DNA of 64,000 nt from Rubrivivax albus. GTDB lineage: Bacteria > Pseudomonadota > Gammaproteobacteria > Burkholderiales > Burkholderiaceae_C. Under the pieces are notes generated by a model, which saw only the letters and a program-made list of their open reading frames with translations, was not told where the DNA came from and searched no databases. This document shows positions 39,524-48,223 of this stretch, piece by piece. The position numbers were made by a program, and so were the translations under genes. Position 1 is the stretch's first letter, and each line of letters begins with the position of its first letter. The DNA is taken from the NCBI RefSeq assembly GCF_004016515.1, contig NZ_SACT01000001.1, positions 930,001 through 994,000 on the forward strand. Direction: 5' to 3'.

Positions 39524-39542
39524 GGCGGCGTGCTGCTATGAT
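39512..39542 (+). promoter_or_regulatory. candidate promoter of the leuA leader
   Basis: TTGCAC (39512-39517) and TATGAT (39537-39542) with a longish 19-base spacer. Transcription would start at about 39549-39550, on the ATG of the leader peptide, which has no Shine-Dalgarno. The -35 overlaps the end of pssA. Confidence 0.45.
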
Positions 39543-39549
39543 CCGATTC

Positions 39550-39597
39550 ATGTCGATCCAGCAGACCCTGCTACTAGGCGTGCCCAAGGCGCGCTGA
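39550..39597 (+). CDS. leuA leader peptide (attenuation)
   Basis: 15 codons, [15 protein letters not shown] and a stop. Three consecutive Leu codons (39568-39576) are CTG CTA CTA; CTA is very rare in this GC-rich genome, as expected for control codons. A GC-rich hairpin with a U tract lies 29 bases after the stop, and leuA begins 48 bases beyond that. Starved of charged tRNA-Leu, a ribosome stalled at the Leu codons would let an alternative structure prevent termination. An upstream in-frame ATG at 39538 lies in the -10 box and is less likely. The leader appears to be translated from a leaderless mRNA. Confidence 0.7.
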   Translation: MSIQQTLLLGVPKAR

Positions 39598-39602
39598 TCG
39601 AC

Positions 39603-39661
39603 TTCGTCTTCCTTTCCGAAACGAACGGCCCGCCAGCACGACGCAGCGGGCCTTTTGTTTT
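39603..39661 (+). terminator. leuA attenuator
   Basis: Stem GGCCCGC (39627-39633)/GCGGGCC (39646-39652), 12-base loop, then TTTTGTTTT. An upstream pairing TTCGT (39603-39607) with ACGAA (39621-39625) abuts it and could take part in the alternative fold. Located between the leader peptide and leuA. Confidence 0.75.
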
Positions 39662-39709
39662 GCCGGAAGCCACTCCGGGCTGCGTCGGGAACCCCCGAGG
39701 AACCACGCC

Positions 39710-41404
39710 ATGCCCATGCTCCCGAACCCTGCCTCCAAGTACCGCGCCTTCGCGCCGGTGGGCCTGCGCGACCGCCGCTGGCCCGACGCGGTGCTGACCG
39801 CCGCGCCGCTGTGGTGCAGTGTCGACCTGCGCGACGGCAACCAGGCGCTGATCGAGCCGATGGACCCGGCACGCAAGCGGCGGATGTTCGAGATGCTGGT
39901 GAAGATCGGCTTCAAGGAGATCGAGGTCGGCTTCCCGTCGGCGTCGCAGGCCGACTTCGAATTCGTGCGCCAGCTGATCGAGGAGCGGCTGATCCCCGAC
40001 GACGTGACGATCCAGGTGCTCACGCAGGCGCGCGACCACCTGATCGCGCGCACCTTCGAGGCGCTGCAGGGCGTGCCGCGGGCCATCGTGCACCTCTACA
40101 ACGCCACCGCGCCGGTGATGCGCCGCGTGGTGCTGGGGCTGGACGAGGACGGCATCGTGGACCTGGCCTCGCGGCAGGCGCAGCTGGTGGCCGAGCACGC
40201 GGCGCGCCAGCCCGGGACCGACTGGACCTTCCAGTACTCGCCGGAGATGTTCTCCGGCACCGAACTCGCGTTCAGCAAGCGCGTGGTGGATGCCGTCACC
40301 GCCGTGTGGGCGCCGACGCCGGCGCGCAAGTGCATCGTCAACCTGCCGTCCACGGTGGAGCACAGCACGCCCAACGTCTTCGCCGACATGGTGGAGTGGA
40401 TGCACCGCCACCTCGAGCGACGTGACAGCATCGTGCTGTCCGTCCACCCGCACAACGACCGTGGTACCGGCACCGCCGCCGGCGAGTTCGCGCTGATGGC
40501 TGGTGCCGACCGCATCGAGGGTTGCCTGTTCGGCAACGGCGAGCGCACCGGCAACGTCGACCTCGTCAACATCGCGCTGAACCTGTACACGCAGGGCGTG
40601 CACCCGGGGCTGGACTTCTCCGACATCGACGACGTACGCCGCTGCGTGGAGCACTGCAACCAGCTTCCGGTGCATCCGCGCCATCCGTATGTGGGCGACC
40701 TCGTCTACACCTCGTTCTCCGGCTCGCACCAGGACGCGATCAAGAAGGCCTTCGCCGCGCGCCGCGAGGGCGAGTTCTGGGACATGCCCTACCTGCCCAT
40801 CGACCCGCAGGATCTGGGTCGCAGCTACGACGCGGTGATCCGCGTCAACAGCCAGTCCGGCAAGGGCGGCATCAGCTACCTGCTGGAGGTCGAGTACGGG
40901 CTGGAACTGCCGCGCCGGCTGCAGATCGAGTTCAGCCAGGTGGTGCAGGCGGTGATGGACACCGAGGGCCGCGAGATGACGGCGCCCGACCTGTGGCGCA
41001 TCTTCGCCGGCCACTACCGGCTCGACGAGGCACAGGCGCCGCGCATCCGCCACCAGCAGATGCAGGAAGCCGACGACGGCACGATGCAGGTGCAGGCCGA
41101 GGTCGAGATCGACGGCCGGCGGCTGACCATCGAGGGCCGCGGCAACGGTCCGGTCGATGCCTTCGTCGCCGGCGTGGCGTCCGCCACCGGCGTGGCGATC
41201 CGCGTGCTGGACTACCACGAGCACGCCATCGGCGAAGGCGCTGCGGCGCGCGCCGTGGCCTACCTGGAGTTGCGCGTCGGCGACAGCCGGACCCTGTTCG
41301 GCGTGGGTCTGGCCGACGGCATCGTCGCCGCGTCGATGAAGGCGGTATGGTCCGGCCTTCGCATCGCCGGCGTGGCCCTGCCGCAGGCCGCCGCGATGGC
41401 ATGA
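39710..41404 (+). CDS. leuA: 2-isopropylmalate synthase, long (type 2, yeast/actinobacterial-like) form
   Basis: 564 residues. Condenses acetyl-CoA with 2-oxoisovalerate, the first committed leucine step. The catalytic TIM barrel starts [18 protein letters not shown]; metal ligands are in [17 protein letters not shown], and the family block is [21 protein letters not shown]. The C-terminal part (about 430-564) is the LeuA allosteric dimer domain ([27 protein letters not shown]) that senses leucine. It differs clearly from the next gene, the standard bacterial type. A TGA/ATG overlap (ATGA at 41401-41404) exists with an upstream start of the second leuA. Expression is probably set by the leader attenuator in front. 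Confidence 0.93.
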   Translation: MPMLPNPASKYRAFAPVGLRDRRWPDAVLTAAPLWCSVDLRDGNQALIEPMDPARKRRMFEMLVKIGFKEIEVGFPSASQADFEFVRQLIEERLIPDDVTIQVLTQARDHLIARTFEALQGVPRAIVHLYNATAPVMRRVVLGLDEDGIVDLASRQAQLVAEHAARQPGTDWTFQYSPEMFSGTELAFSKRVVDAVTAVWAPTPARKCIVNLPSTVEHSTPNVFADMVEWMHRHLERRDSIVLSVHPHNDRGTGTAAGEFALMAGADRIEGCLFGNGERTGNVDLVNIALNLYTQGVHPGLDFSDIDDVRRCVEHCNQLPVHPRHPYVGDLVYTSFSGSHQDAIKKAFAARREGEFWDMPYLPIDPQDLGRSYDAVIRVNSQSGKGGISYLLEVEYGLELPRRLQIEFSQVVQAVMDTEGREMTAPDLWRIFAGHYRLDEAQAPRIRHQQMQEADDGTMQVQAEVEIDGRRLTIEGRGNGPVDAFVAGVASATGVAIRVLDYHEHAIGEGAAARAVAYLELRVGDSRTLFGVGLADGIVAASMKAVWSGLRIAGVALPQAAAMA

Positions 41405-41424
41405 ACATCCCAGAGGAGCACACG

Positions 41425-42978
41425 ATGACCGACAAGCTGATCATCTTCGACACCACGCTGCGCGACGGCGAACAGAGCCCCGGCGCGTCGATGACCAAGG
41501 ACGAGAAGCTGCGCATCGCGCGCCAGCTCGAGCGCCTGCGCGTGGACGTCATCGAGGCCGGCTTCGCCGCGTCGAGCAACGGCGATTTCGATGCCGTGAA
41601 GGCGATCGCCGACCACATCCGGGAGTCCACCGTCTGCTCGCTGGCGCGCGCCAACGACCGCGACATCAGCCGCGCGGCCGAGGCGCTGAAGGGCGCGCTG
41701 TCCGGGTCGGGTGGCGCGCGCATCCACACCTTCATCGCCACCAGCGAACTGCACATGGCCAAGAAGCTGCGGATGACGCGCGACCAGGTCTTCGAGCAGG
41801 CGAAGCTGGCGGTGCGCTTCGCGCGCAACCTGTGCGACGACGTGGAGTTCTCGCCCGAGGATGGCTACCGCAGCGACCCTGCGTTCCTGGCCCGCGTGCT
41901 GGAGGCCGTGATCGCCGAGGGCGCGCGCACCATCAACATCCCCGACACCGTGGGCTACGCGGTGCCGGAGCTCTTCGGCGCCTTCATCCGCGACCTGCGC
42001 CAGCGCGTGCCCAACAGCGACAAGGCGGTGTGGTCGGTGCACTGCCACAACGACCTGGGCATGGCGGTGGCCAACTCGCTGGCCGGCGTGACCATCGGTG
42101 GCGCGCGTCAGGTGGAGTGCACCATCAACGGCCTGGGCGAACGCGCCGGCAACTGCAGCCTGGAAGAGGTGGTGATGGCGGTGAAGACCCGCCGCGACTA
42201 CTTCGGCCTGGACGTGGGGATCGACACCGCGCAGATCGTGCCCGCGAGCCGCATGGTCAGCCAGACCACCGGCTTCGTCGTGCAGCCCAACAAGGCCGTG
42301 GTGGGCGCGAATGCCTTCGCGCACGCCAGCGGCATCCACCAGGACGGCGTGCTCAAGGCGCGCGACACCTACGAGATCATGCGTGCCGAGGACGTGGGCT
42401 GGAGTGCCAACAAGATCGTGCTCGGCAAGCTCAGCGGCCGCAATGCCTTCAAGCAGCGCCTGCAGGAACTGGGCATCGAGATGGAGAGCGAGGGCGAGAT
42501 CAACGCCGCCTTCGCGCGCTTCAAGGACCTGGCCGACCGCAAGGCCGAGATCTTCGACGAGGACATCATCGCGCTCGTCGGCGACGAGAGCGTCACCGCC
42601 GAGCAGGAGCACTACCGGCTGCTGGCGCTGTCGCAGCACTCCGAGACGGGCGAACGGCCGCATGCCCGCGTGGCCTTCGCGGCCGGCTCGCAGGAGCTGC
42701 GCGCCGAGAGCTATGGCAACGGACCTGTGGACGCCAGCCTGAAGGCCATCGAGTCCCAGGTGAAGTCTGGCGCCGAACTCATGCTCTATTCGGTCAATGC
42801 CATCACCAGCGGGTCCACAGAATCGCAGGGCGAGGTGACGGTGCGGCTGCAACTGGGCGGCCGGGTCGTCAACGGCGTGGGCGCGGACCCGGACATCGTG
42901 ATCGCCTCGGCCAAGGCCTATCTGTCGGCGTTGAACAAGCTGCACAGCCAGACCGACCGCGTCGCGGCACAGGGGTGA
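41425..42978 (+). CDS. leuA: 2-isopropylmalate synthase, bacterial type 1 form
   Basis: 517 residues, aligning with E. coli LeuA. Catalytic [15 protein letters not shown], metal site [33 protein letters not shown] and [12 protein letters not shown] are all intact; the leucine-binding C-terminal domain includes [16 protein letters not shown] and [20 protein letters not shown] seven bases before ATG 41425 sets this start rather than the in-frame ATG 41401. It lies directly behind the long-type leuA, so the organism carries two isozymes for one step. A 13-bp hairpin follows its stop. Confidence 0.95.
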   Translation: MTDKLIIFDTTLRDGEQSPGASMTKDEKLRIARQLERLRVDVIEAGFAASSNGDFDAVKAIADHIRESTVCSLARANDRDISRAAEALKGALSGSGGARIHTFIATSELHMAKKLRMTRDQVFEQAKLAVRFARNLCDDVEFSPEDGYRSDPAFLARVLEAVIAEGARTINIPDTVGYAVPELFGAFIRDLRQRVPNSDKAVWSVHCHNDLGMAVANSLAGVTIGGARQVECTINGLGERAGNCSLEEVVMAVKTRRDYFGLDVGIDTAQIVPASRMVSQTTGFVVQPNKAVVGANAFAHASGIHQDGVLKARDTYEIMRAEDVGWSANKIVLGKLSGRNAFKQRLQELGIEMESEGEINAAFARFKDLADRKAEIFDEDIIALVGDESVTAEQEHYRLLALSQHSETGERPHARVAFAAGSQELRAESYGNGPVDASLKAIESQVKSGAELMLYSVNAITSGSTESQGEVTVRLQLGGRVVNGVGADPDIVIASAKAYLSALNKLHSQTDRVAAQG

Positions 42979-42985
42979 GCCCGGA

Positions 42986-43015
42986 CGAGAGACAGTCCCT
43001 GCGGACTGTCTCTCG
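42986..43015 (+). terminator. long perfect hairpin after leuA
   Basis: A 13-base-pair perfect stem (42986-42998 with 43003-43015) around the loop CTGC, eight bases after the leuA stop. No U tract follows, so it may protect the 3' end or pause polymerase rather than be a classic intrinsic terminator. Confidence 0.6.
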
Positions 43016-43077
43016 CCTGCCGAACCGGCAGCATCGCGCAAGTCGTAGCCTCCACTTGAGAAACATCCCGCAAGTTC

Positions 43078-43107
43078 TTGATCTTGCAAATGTTTCTCCC
43101 GTACACT
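43078..43107 (+). promoter_or_regulatory. promoter of the PBP7-like gene
   Basis: TTGATC (43078-43083) and TACACT (43102-43107) with an 18-base spacer, 24 bases before ATG 43132. Confidence 0.5.
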
Positions 43108-43131
43108 GTTTGCCAGGTGCTGGAGGGAACG

Positions 43132-44154
43132 ATGCGGCGTTGGAATCTGTGGCTGGGGGTGTGGGCATGTGCCGTGGCGCTCGGGCTCGGGCAACCGCCG
43201 GCCGCCCAGGCCGCCAGCAGCAAGTCGTCGGCATCGGCACCGAAGTCCGCCAAGAAGTCCTCCAAGGCCAAGCCCGCACGGCAGGCCAAGAGCGGCAAGC
43301 GCAACACCTCGCGCAAGGTCGTGCGTCGGGCGCCACCGGCGCCTTCGGTGGGCCAGCTGGCCGGCCTGCGTGACACGGCCGACCCCCTGAACCTGCAGTC
43401 CAGCGTTGCCCTGGTCGTCGACCAGGACACCGACGAGGTTCTGTTCAGCAAGAACCCCGACGCCGTGCTGCCCATCGCGTCCATCACCAAGCTGATGACG
43501 GCCATGGTGGTGCTGCAGGGCGGGCAATCGCTGGACGAAGAGCTCGCGATCACCGGTGACGATGTCGACACCCTGAAGGGCAGCAGTTCGCGCCTGGCCG
43601 TGGGCACGCGGCTCAAGCGGGGTGAAATGCTTCACCTGGCGCTGATGTCGTCGGAGAACCGGGCCGCGCATGCCCTGGGGCGCCACTATCCCGGCGGCCT
43701 GGATGCCTTCGTCTCGGCCATGAACGCCAAGGCCAGCCTGCTGGGCATGCACGCCACGCACTACGTGGACCCGACGGGCCTGTCCAGCGGCAACCGTTCC
43801 AGCGCACAGGACCTGGCGATGCTGGTGCGCGCGGCCAGCGAGGTCCCGCTGATCAGCGAACTGTCCACCACGCGGGAGGCGGCGGTGGACGTCGGCCGGC
43901 GGCAACTGCAGTACCGCAATTCCAACGCCCTGGTGCGCGACCCCGAGTGGTCCATCGCGCTGCAGAAGACCGGGTACATCCGCGAGGCCGGGCGGTGCGT
44001 GGTGATGCAGGCCGAGATGGCCGGGCGCAAGCTGATCATGGTGCTGCTCGACGCCGCCGGCAGCTACACGCGTACCGCCGATGCCGAGCGCCTGCGCAGC
44101 TGGCTCGCCAGTGGTCCACTGGCCGGCAGCGGGCCGCACGCCACGGCGCGCTGA
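43132..44154 (+). CDS. pbpG: D-alanyl-D-alanine endopeptidase (PBP7/8-type)
   Basis: 340 residues. A signal peptide (about 1-25) ends near PPAAQAA, followed by a Lys/Ser/Ala-rich linker (about 26-70). The transpeptidase-type domain has the three penicillin-binding motifs: S117-ITK120, S174-E-N176 and K279-T-G281. It lacks the C-terminal extension of DacA-type carboxypeptidases, fitting the PBP7 group that cuts cross-links in peptidoglycan in the periplasm. GGAGG six bases before ATG 43132 sets the start; the longer frame from 43078 overlaps the promoter. Convergent with the IclR gene. Confidence 0.9.
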   Translation: MRRWNLWLGVWACAVALGLGQPPAAQAASSKSSASAPKSAKKSSKAKPARQAKSGKRNTSRKVVRRAPPAPSVGQLAGLRDTADPLNLQSSVALVVDQDTDEVLFSKNPDAVLPIASITKLMTAMVVLQGGQSLDEELAITGDDVDTLKGSSSRLAVGTRLKRGEMLHLALMSSENRAAHALGRHYPGGLDAFVSAMNAKASLLGMHATHYVDPTGLSSGNRSSAQDLAMLVRAASEVPLISELSTTREAAVDVGRRQLQYRNSNALVRDPEWSIALQKTGYIREAGRCVVMQAEMAGRKLIMVLLDAAGSYTRTADAERLRSWLASGPLAGSGPHATAR

Positions 44155-44271
44155 CTCGGCGCCTCGCTGACGAGCTCCGGCGAGGCCCCGGCCCCTCCCA
44201 CGGCCCGGCAATCATGCCAGGCTGCTTCGGCAGGCGAGCAACCGCCCGCTAGGACGGCTGCGCGTCCGGCC

Positions 44272-45039
44272 TCAGCCGCGGTAGCCCAACGCGGCCGAGA
44301 TCGTGGCCGCTGTGGTCTTGACACGCTCGAGCCAGGCTTCCTCCAGCCGGTCGGCCGGCGCCGAGATCGACAGGCCCGCCACCAGCTTGCCCTGGTCGTC
44401 GTAGATGCCGGCGGCCATGCAGCGCACGCCGGGTTCGAGTTCCTCGTCGTCGCGCGCGCTGCCGCGGGCACGCACCTGCGCCAGCTCGCGCTCGAGTCGC
44501 GACAGGTCGGTGATGCTGGTGCGCGTGTGCCCGGCCAGACCGGTGCGCGTGGCGTAGGCACGCACGCGCTGCGGGTCGTCATGGGCCAGGAACAGCTTGC
44601 CCACGGAGGTGAGGTGCAGCGGCGCGCGGCCACCGATGGCGCGCACCACCTGCATGCCGGAGCGTTCGCTGTAGGCGCGCTCCACGTAGACGATCTCGTC
44701 GCCCTGGCGCATCGACAGGTTCACCGGCTGGTGGGTGAGCTTGTGCAGGTCGCGCATCGGGCCGATGGCCGCCTCGCGCACGTCCAACCGCGCCTTGACC
44801 AGGTTGCCCAGTTCCAGCAGGCGCATGCCCAGGCGGTAGGTGCCTGCCTGCGGGCGGTCGACGTAGCGGCCGATGGTCAGGTCGTTGAGGATGCGGTGCG
44901 CGGTGGACGGGTGCAGGCCTGTCTGCTCGCTGATCTGCTTCAGCGACATGGGCTCGGCCTGGGCCGACAGGGTGTCCAGCAGCGCGAAGGCGCGCTCCAG
45001 CACCTGGATCGTGGGCGTGTGGTCGGCGGTATCGGGCAT
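44272..45039 (-). CDS. IclR family transcriptional regulator
   Basis: 255 residues. N-terminal winged helix (about 10-70: IQVLERAFALLDTLSA...MSLKQISEQTGLHPSTAHRILNDL) and a C-terminal GAF-like effector domain (about 85-250: VNLSMRQGDEIVYVERAYSE, SVGKLFLAHDDPQRVRAYA, AAGIYDDQGKLVAGLSISAP). Such proteins usually control a neighbouring catabolic gene, but neither pbpG nor hpnE is an obvious target, so its regulon is unclear. ATG 45039 is preferred with GGAG upstream; ATG 45069 is possible. Orientation is shared with the hpn genes, whose last stop lies 64 bases upstream. Confidence 0.9.
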   Translation of the reverse strand: MPDTADHTPTIQVLERAFALLDTLSAQAEPMSLKQISEQTGLHPSTAHRILNDLTIGRYVDRPQAGTYRLGMRLLELGNLVKARLDVREAAIGPMRDLHKLTHQPVNLSMRQGDEIVYVERAYSERSGMQVVRAIGGRAPLHLTSVGKLFLAHDDPQRVRAYATRTGLAGHTRTSITDLSRLERELAQVRARGSARDDEELEPGVRCMAAGIYDDQGKLVAGLSISAPADRLEEAWLERVKTTAATISAALGYRG

Positions 45040-45103
45040 GGTGATCGGCGCTCCACGGCTATTTTGCATCGCGAAAGCACGATCAGCATAGCGGCATTGC
45101 CGT

Positions 45104-46399
45104 TCAGGCGTCGGCGATGACGCCGTCGGCAGCCTGCAGGCCGCTGCGCACGGCCCCTTCCAGCGTGGCAGGGTAGGGCCCCTCGATGAAGTCGCCGGCC
45201 GCCCACAGGCCGGTCGCGAGCCTGGCCGCGGGCCGTGCCAGGCCCGGCGTGCAGCGGAAGGTGGCGCGCTTCTCGATCAACACCTGGCGTGCCGTCAGGC
45301 TGTCGGCCCAGGCCTGGCCCGGCCAGGCGCTGCGGGCCTGGGCCTGCGTGGCCGCGGCGATGGCGTCCCGGCCAGCCGCCACCCAGTTCGCCGCACCGCT
45401 GATCACGAAGGCCAGCCGGCCCGATGGCCCGCCCAGGGCGCTGAGGTCGAACACGAACTGTGCCGGGTGCCGGGTGTCGTCGGCCGGCAGCGCCAGCATC
45501 GGGGCGTCCAGCCGCGCGCCGGGGGCGTCGGCGTAGACGGTGACGATGGGTTCGTAGGCGAATGCGCTCGCCAGGGCGGCCCAGTCCGGCGCGAGATCCG
45601 CCACGAGGCGGGCAGACTCCGGCGCCGAGGCGGCCAGGACCACGGCATCGGCGGGTTCGCCGTCGATCGTCCAGCCTGCGCCTCGGCGCGCCACGGTTGT
45701 GACCCGGTGGGTGAACTGCAGCACCGCAGCGTGCGCCTGCAGCCAGGTGACCGCCGGACGCGGCAGCAGCTGATCCAGCGGAACACGCGGCAGCAGCAGG
45801 TCGGCCGCGCCTGGCCCGCTGAACAGCGCGTCGCGCAGCACCCGCAGCAGCACCTGGGCGCTGGCGTCCTCGGCCGGCGTGTTCAGTGCCGCCACGCACA
45901 GGGGCTCGATCAGGTCGGCGCGCAGGCGTGGCGGCAGGCCGGCACACAGCTGGGACACCGTGGTCGTCGGCGGACACCGAAAGCGTCGCAGCGCCCAGGC
46001 CGATGCCGCGCGAAGCAGCGCCAGTCGTTCGCCCCAGGTCCAGTCGCGGCAGGCCAGCACGCCTCGCACGAAGGCCGGCACGGCGGGCCCGTCCGGCAAC
46101 TGCAGGCCGTGTCGACCGGGCTGGCGCAAGGTCAGCGGCAGGCGCCGCAGCACCTGAGAAGGGTCAGCGCCGACGGTCTTCATCAGCGCCAGCGTCTCGG
46201 TGTAGGCGCCGATCAGGATGTGTTGGCCGTTGTCGAGCACGTCGTCGCCGCGTGCCAGGCTGCGCGCCCGGCCGCCAGGCTGGGGCGCCATTTCCAGCAC
46301 CGTCACGCGGTGACCGCGCTGCACCAGCCGCACCGCCGCGGCCAACCCAGCCCAGCCGGCGCCGACGACGATGACGTGGCGCGCGGCGGCCGTGTTCAC
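45104..46399 (-). CDS. hpnE: hydroxysqualene dehydroxylase HpnE
   Basis: 431 residues, FAD-dependent amine-oxidase/desaturase fold. Dinucleotide motif VVGAGWAGLAAA, then the second glycine-rich block QPGGRARS and DNGQHILIGAYTETLAL, diagnostic of the squalene-associated desaturase. The C-terminal FAD motif is LWAAGDFIEGPYPATLEGAVRSG. Reduces hydroxysqualene to squalene, the last of three steps from farnesyl diphosphate. GTG 46399 overlaps the hpnD stop (GTGA), confirming the start. Final gene of hpnCDE; no hopene cyclase gene is in this window. Confidence 0.93.
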   Translation of the reverse strand: MNTAAARHVIVVGAGWAGLAAAVRLVQRGHRVTVLEMAPQPGGRARSLARGDDVLDNGQHILIGAYTETLALMKTVGADPSQVLRRLPLTLRQPGRHGLQLPDGPAVPAFVRGVLACRDWTWGERLALLRAASAWALRRFRCPPTTTVSQLCAGLPPRLRADLIEPLCVAALNTPAEDASAQVLLRVLRDALFSGPGAADLLLPRVPLDQLLPRPAVTWLQAHAAVLQFTHRVTTVARRGAGWTIDGEPADAVVLAASAPESARLVADLAPDWAALASAFAYEPIVTVYADAPGARLDAPMLALPADDTRHPAQFVFDLSALGGPSGRLAFVISGAANWVAAGRDAIAAATQAQARSAWPGQAWADSLTARQVLIEKRATFRCTPGLARPAARLATGLWAAGDFIEGPYPATLEGAVRSGLQAADGVIADA

Positions 46400-47256
46400 C
46401 GCCCGCGCCAGTGCGTGCGCGTGGCGATCCACAGCTTGCGCAGCGGCGTCAGCGAGGTGCGCTGGTGCAGCACCTGGAAGCCCTGTCCCTCGATCTCGCG
46501 CAGCAGCGTGCGGTAGATGTTGGCCATCATCAGCCCCGGCTTCTGCGCGCGGCGGTCGGCCTCGGGCAGCAGGGCCAGGGCCTCGTCGTAGAGGCGGTGC
46601 GCGCGCTCGGCCTGGAAGCGCATCAGCGCGGTGAAGCGCTCGCTGTAGCCCCAGGGCGCCTGGCGCGCGAGGATCTCCTGCGCCTTGACGTCGAAGCGCT
46701 GCAGTTCGTCCACCGGCAGGTAGATGCGGCCGCGGCGGGCGTCGTCGCCGACGTCGCGGATGATGTTGGTCAGCTGCATCGCCAGGCCCAGGCGGTGCGC
46801 GTACTGCACCGTCTGCACCTGTGTGCGGCCGAAGATGCCGGCGGCGACCTCGCCGACCACGCCGGCCACCAGGTGGCAGTAGTGCTGCAGGCCGGCGAAG
46901 TCGAGGAAGCGGTTCTGCTGCAGGTCGATCTCGCAGCCGTCGATCACCGCCTGCAGGTGGTCGGCGCGGATGTCGTGCGCTGGCGCCAGTGGCATCAGCG
47001 CCTGCATCACCGGGTGCGTGGGCCGGCCCTGGAAGGCGCTGGTCACCTCGCCGCGCCACCACTGCAGCTTGTGCATCGCCACGCCGGGGTCGCGCATCTC
47101 GTCGACCACGTCGTCCACCTCGCGGCAGAAGGCGTAGAAGGCGGTGATCGCCGCCCGGCGCGGCGGTGGCAGGAAGCGGAAGGCGTAGTAGAACGACGAG
47201 CCGCTGGCCGCGGCCTTGTCCTGCACGTACTGCTGCGGCGAGAGCACGGCCGTCAT
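46396..47256 (-). CDS. hpnD: presqualene diphosphate synthase HpnD
   Basis: 286 residues, trans-isoprenyl diphosphate synthase family. First Asp-rich motif in FCREVDDVVDE; second in QLTNIIRDVGDDARRGRIYLP. Condenses two farnesyl diphosphates to presqualene diphosphate. Other marks: KAAASGSSFYYAFRFLPPPRR and YCHLVAGVVGEVAAGIFG. ATG 47256 overlaps the hpnC stop (ATGA). Phytoene synthases share the fold, but the hpnC and hpnE neighbours settle the squalene branch. Confidence 0.94.
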   Translation of the reverse strand: MTAVLSPQQYVQDKAAASGSSFYYAFRFLPPPRRAAITAFYAFCREVDDVVDEMRDPGVAMHKLQWWRGEVTSAFQGRPTHPVMQALMPLAPAHDIRADHLQAVIDGCEIDLQQNRFLDFAGLQHYCHLVAGVVGEVAAGIFGRTQVQTVQYAHRLGLAMQLTNIIRDVGDDARRGRIYLPVDELQRFDVKAQEILARQAPWGYSERFTALMRFQAERAHRLYDEALALLPEADRRAQKPGLMMANIYRTLLREIEGQGFQVLHQRTSLTPLRKLWIATRTHWRGR

Positions 47257-48092
47257 GCGCGCATCCACAGCGCGCGCCACAGCAGGCGGGGCACGTCGCG
47301 CTTGCCCAGCGCAGGGCGGCGGCTCAGCGTGGCATGGTCCATGGCCGCGATTGTCTCCAGAATCCGCAGGCCGCCCTGCACCACGAGGCGCAGTTCCCAG
47401 CCGGCGCGGCCGGGCAGGCGGTGCACCAGCGGGGCGCCCTCGCGCATCAGGCCCTCGGCCCAGCTGCACAGGTCGCGCACCAGGGCCCGGGTCTGCGCCG
47501 TGTCGCGGCCGGGTTCGAGCCGCGCGATGCCGTGCGCCACGCGGTCGCTTTCGGGCACGTAGCAGCGCCCGCGCGGCAGGTCCACGCTCAGGTCCTGCCA
47601 GAAGTTGATGAGCTGCAGCGCGCTGCAGATCGCGTCCGACTGGCGCAGGGCGGCGGTCTCCTGCACGCCGTAGAGGTGCAGCAGCAGGCGGCCCACCGGG
47701 TTGGCGGAGCGGCGGCAGTAGTCCAGCAGCGCGTCGCGGTCCGGGTAGGGTGGGTTGCGCACGTCCTGCGCAAAGGCGTCCAGCAGGTCGGCCAGCAGGG
47801 CCTGCGGCAGCGCGTGGCGATGCACGGCGTGGCGCAGCGGCCCGAACACGTCGGGCCAGCGGGCGCTGACGGCGTCGTCGTCATACAGCCGTTGCAGTGC
47901 GCTGCGGTAATCCGAAAGGGCCAAGAGTCGGTCGTCGGCCGCTGCATCGCCCTCGTCGGCAATGTCGTCGGCCGTGCGGGCGAAGTGGTAGATCGCCACG
48001 ATCGGGGGCCGCAGCGCCGGCGGGCACAGCACCGACGCCACCGGGAAGTTCTCGTAATGCTCGACACCGTTCACGGGGTCGGCATTGTCCAT
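47253..48092 (-). CDS. hpnC: hydroxysqualene synthase HpnC
   Basis: 279 residues, same fold as HpnD. Converts presqualene diphosphate to hydroxysqualene. Motifs: HYENFPVASVLCPPALRPP at the N-terminus (the HpnC signature), ARTADDIADEGD and LINFWQDLSVDLPRGRCYVPE. Start at ATG 48092, 131 bases from the divergent RND adaptor gene. First gene of the overlapping hpnC-hpnD-hpnE set. Squalene from this route feeds hopanoids, which stiffen outer membranes, if a cyclase is present elsewhere. Confidence 0.93.
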   Translation of the reverse strand: MDNADPVNGVEHYENFPVASVLCPPALRPPIVAIYHFARTADDIADEGDAAADDRLLALSDYRSALQRLYDDDAVSARWPDVFGPLRHAVHRHALPQALLADLLDAFAQDVRNPPYPDRDALLDYCRRSANPVGRLLLHLYGVQETAALRQSDAICSALQLINFWQDLSVDLPRGRCYVPESDRVAHGIARLEPGRDTAQTRALVRDLCSWAEGLMREGAPLVHRLPGRAGWELRLVVQGGLRILETIAAMDHATLSRRPALGKRDVPRLLWRALWMRA

Positions 48093-48160
48093 GCACCGAT
48101 GTCCATCGGCGATCAGCGGGCGCAGGTCTTGCTGGCGCCGCGGGACGGCCGCCCGGGCGT

Positions 48161-48189
48161 TTGACAGCCTTGCGCTCGATCAATATATT
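48161..48189 (+). promoter_or_regulatory. strong promoter of the RND efflux genes
   Basis: Consensus -35 TTGACA (48161-48166) and near-consensus -10 TATATT (48184-48189) with the ideal 17-base spacer: one of the best sigma-70 promoters in the window. It is followed immediately by a palindromic operator. Confidence 0.85.
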
Positions 48190-48206
48190 ACTGACCAGTC
48201 AGTCAT
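48187..48206. promoter_or_regulatory. TetR-type operator palindrome
   Basis: ATTACTGAC-CA-GTCAGTCAT: two nine-base arms with eight of nine bases complementary. The TGAC/GTCA core is typical of sites bound by TetR/AcrR repressors. It overlaps the end of the -10 and the start point, so binding would block transcription. No TetR gene lies in the window. Confidence 0.75.
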
Positions 48207-48223
48207 TAACGGTGGCGTCCGGC

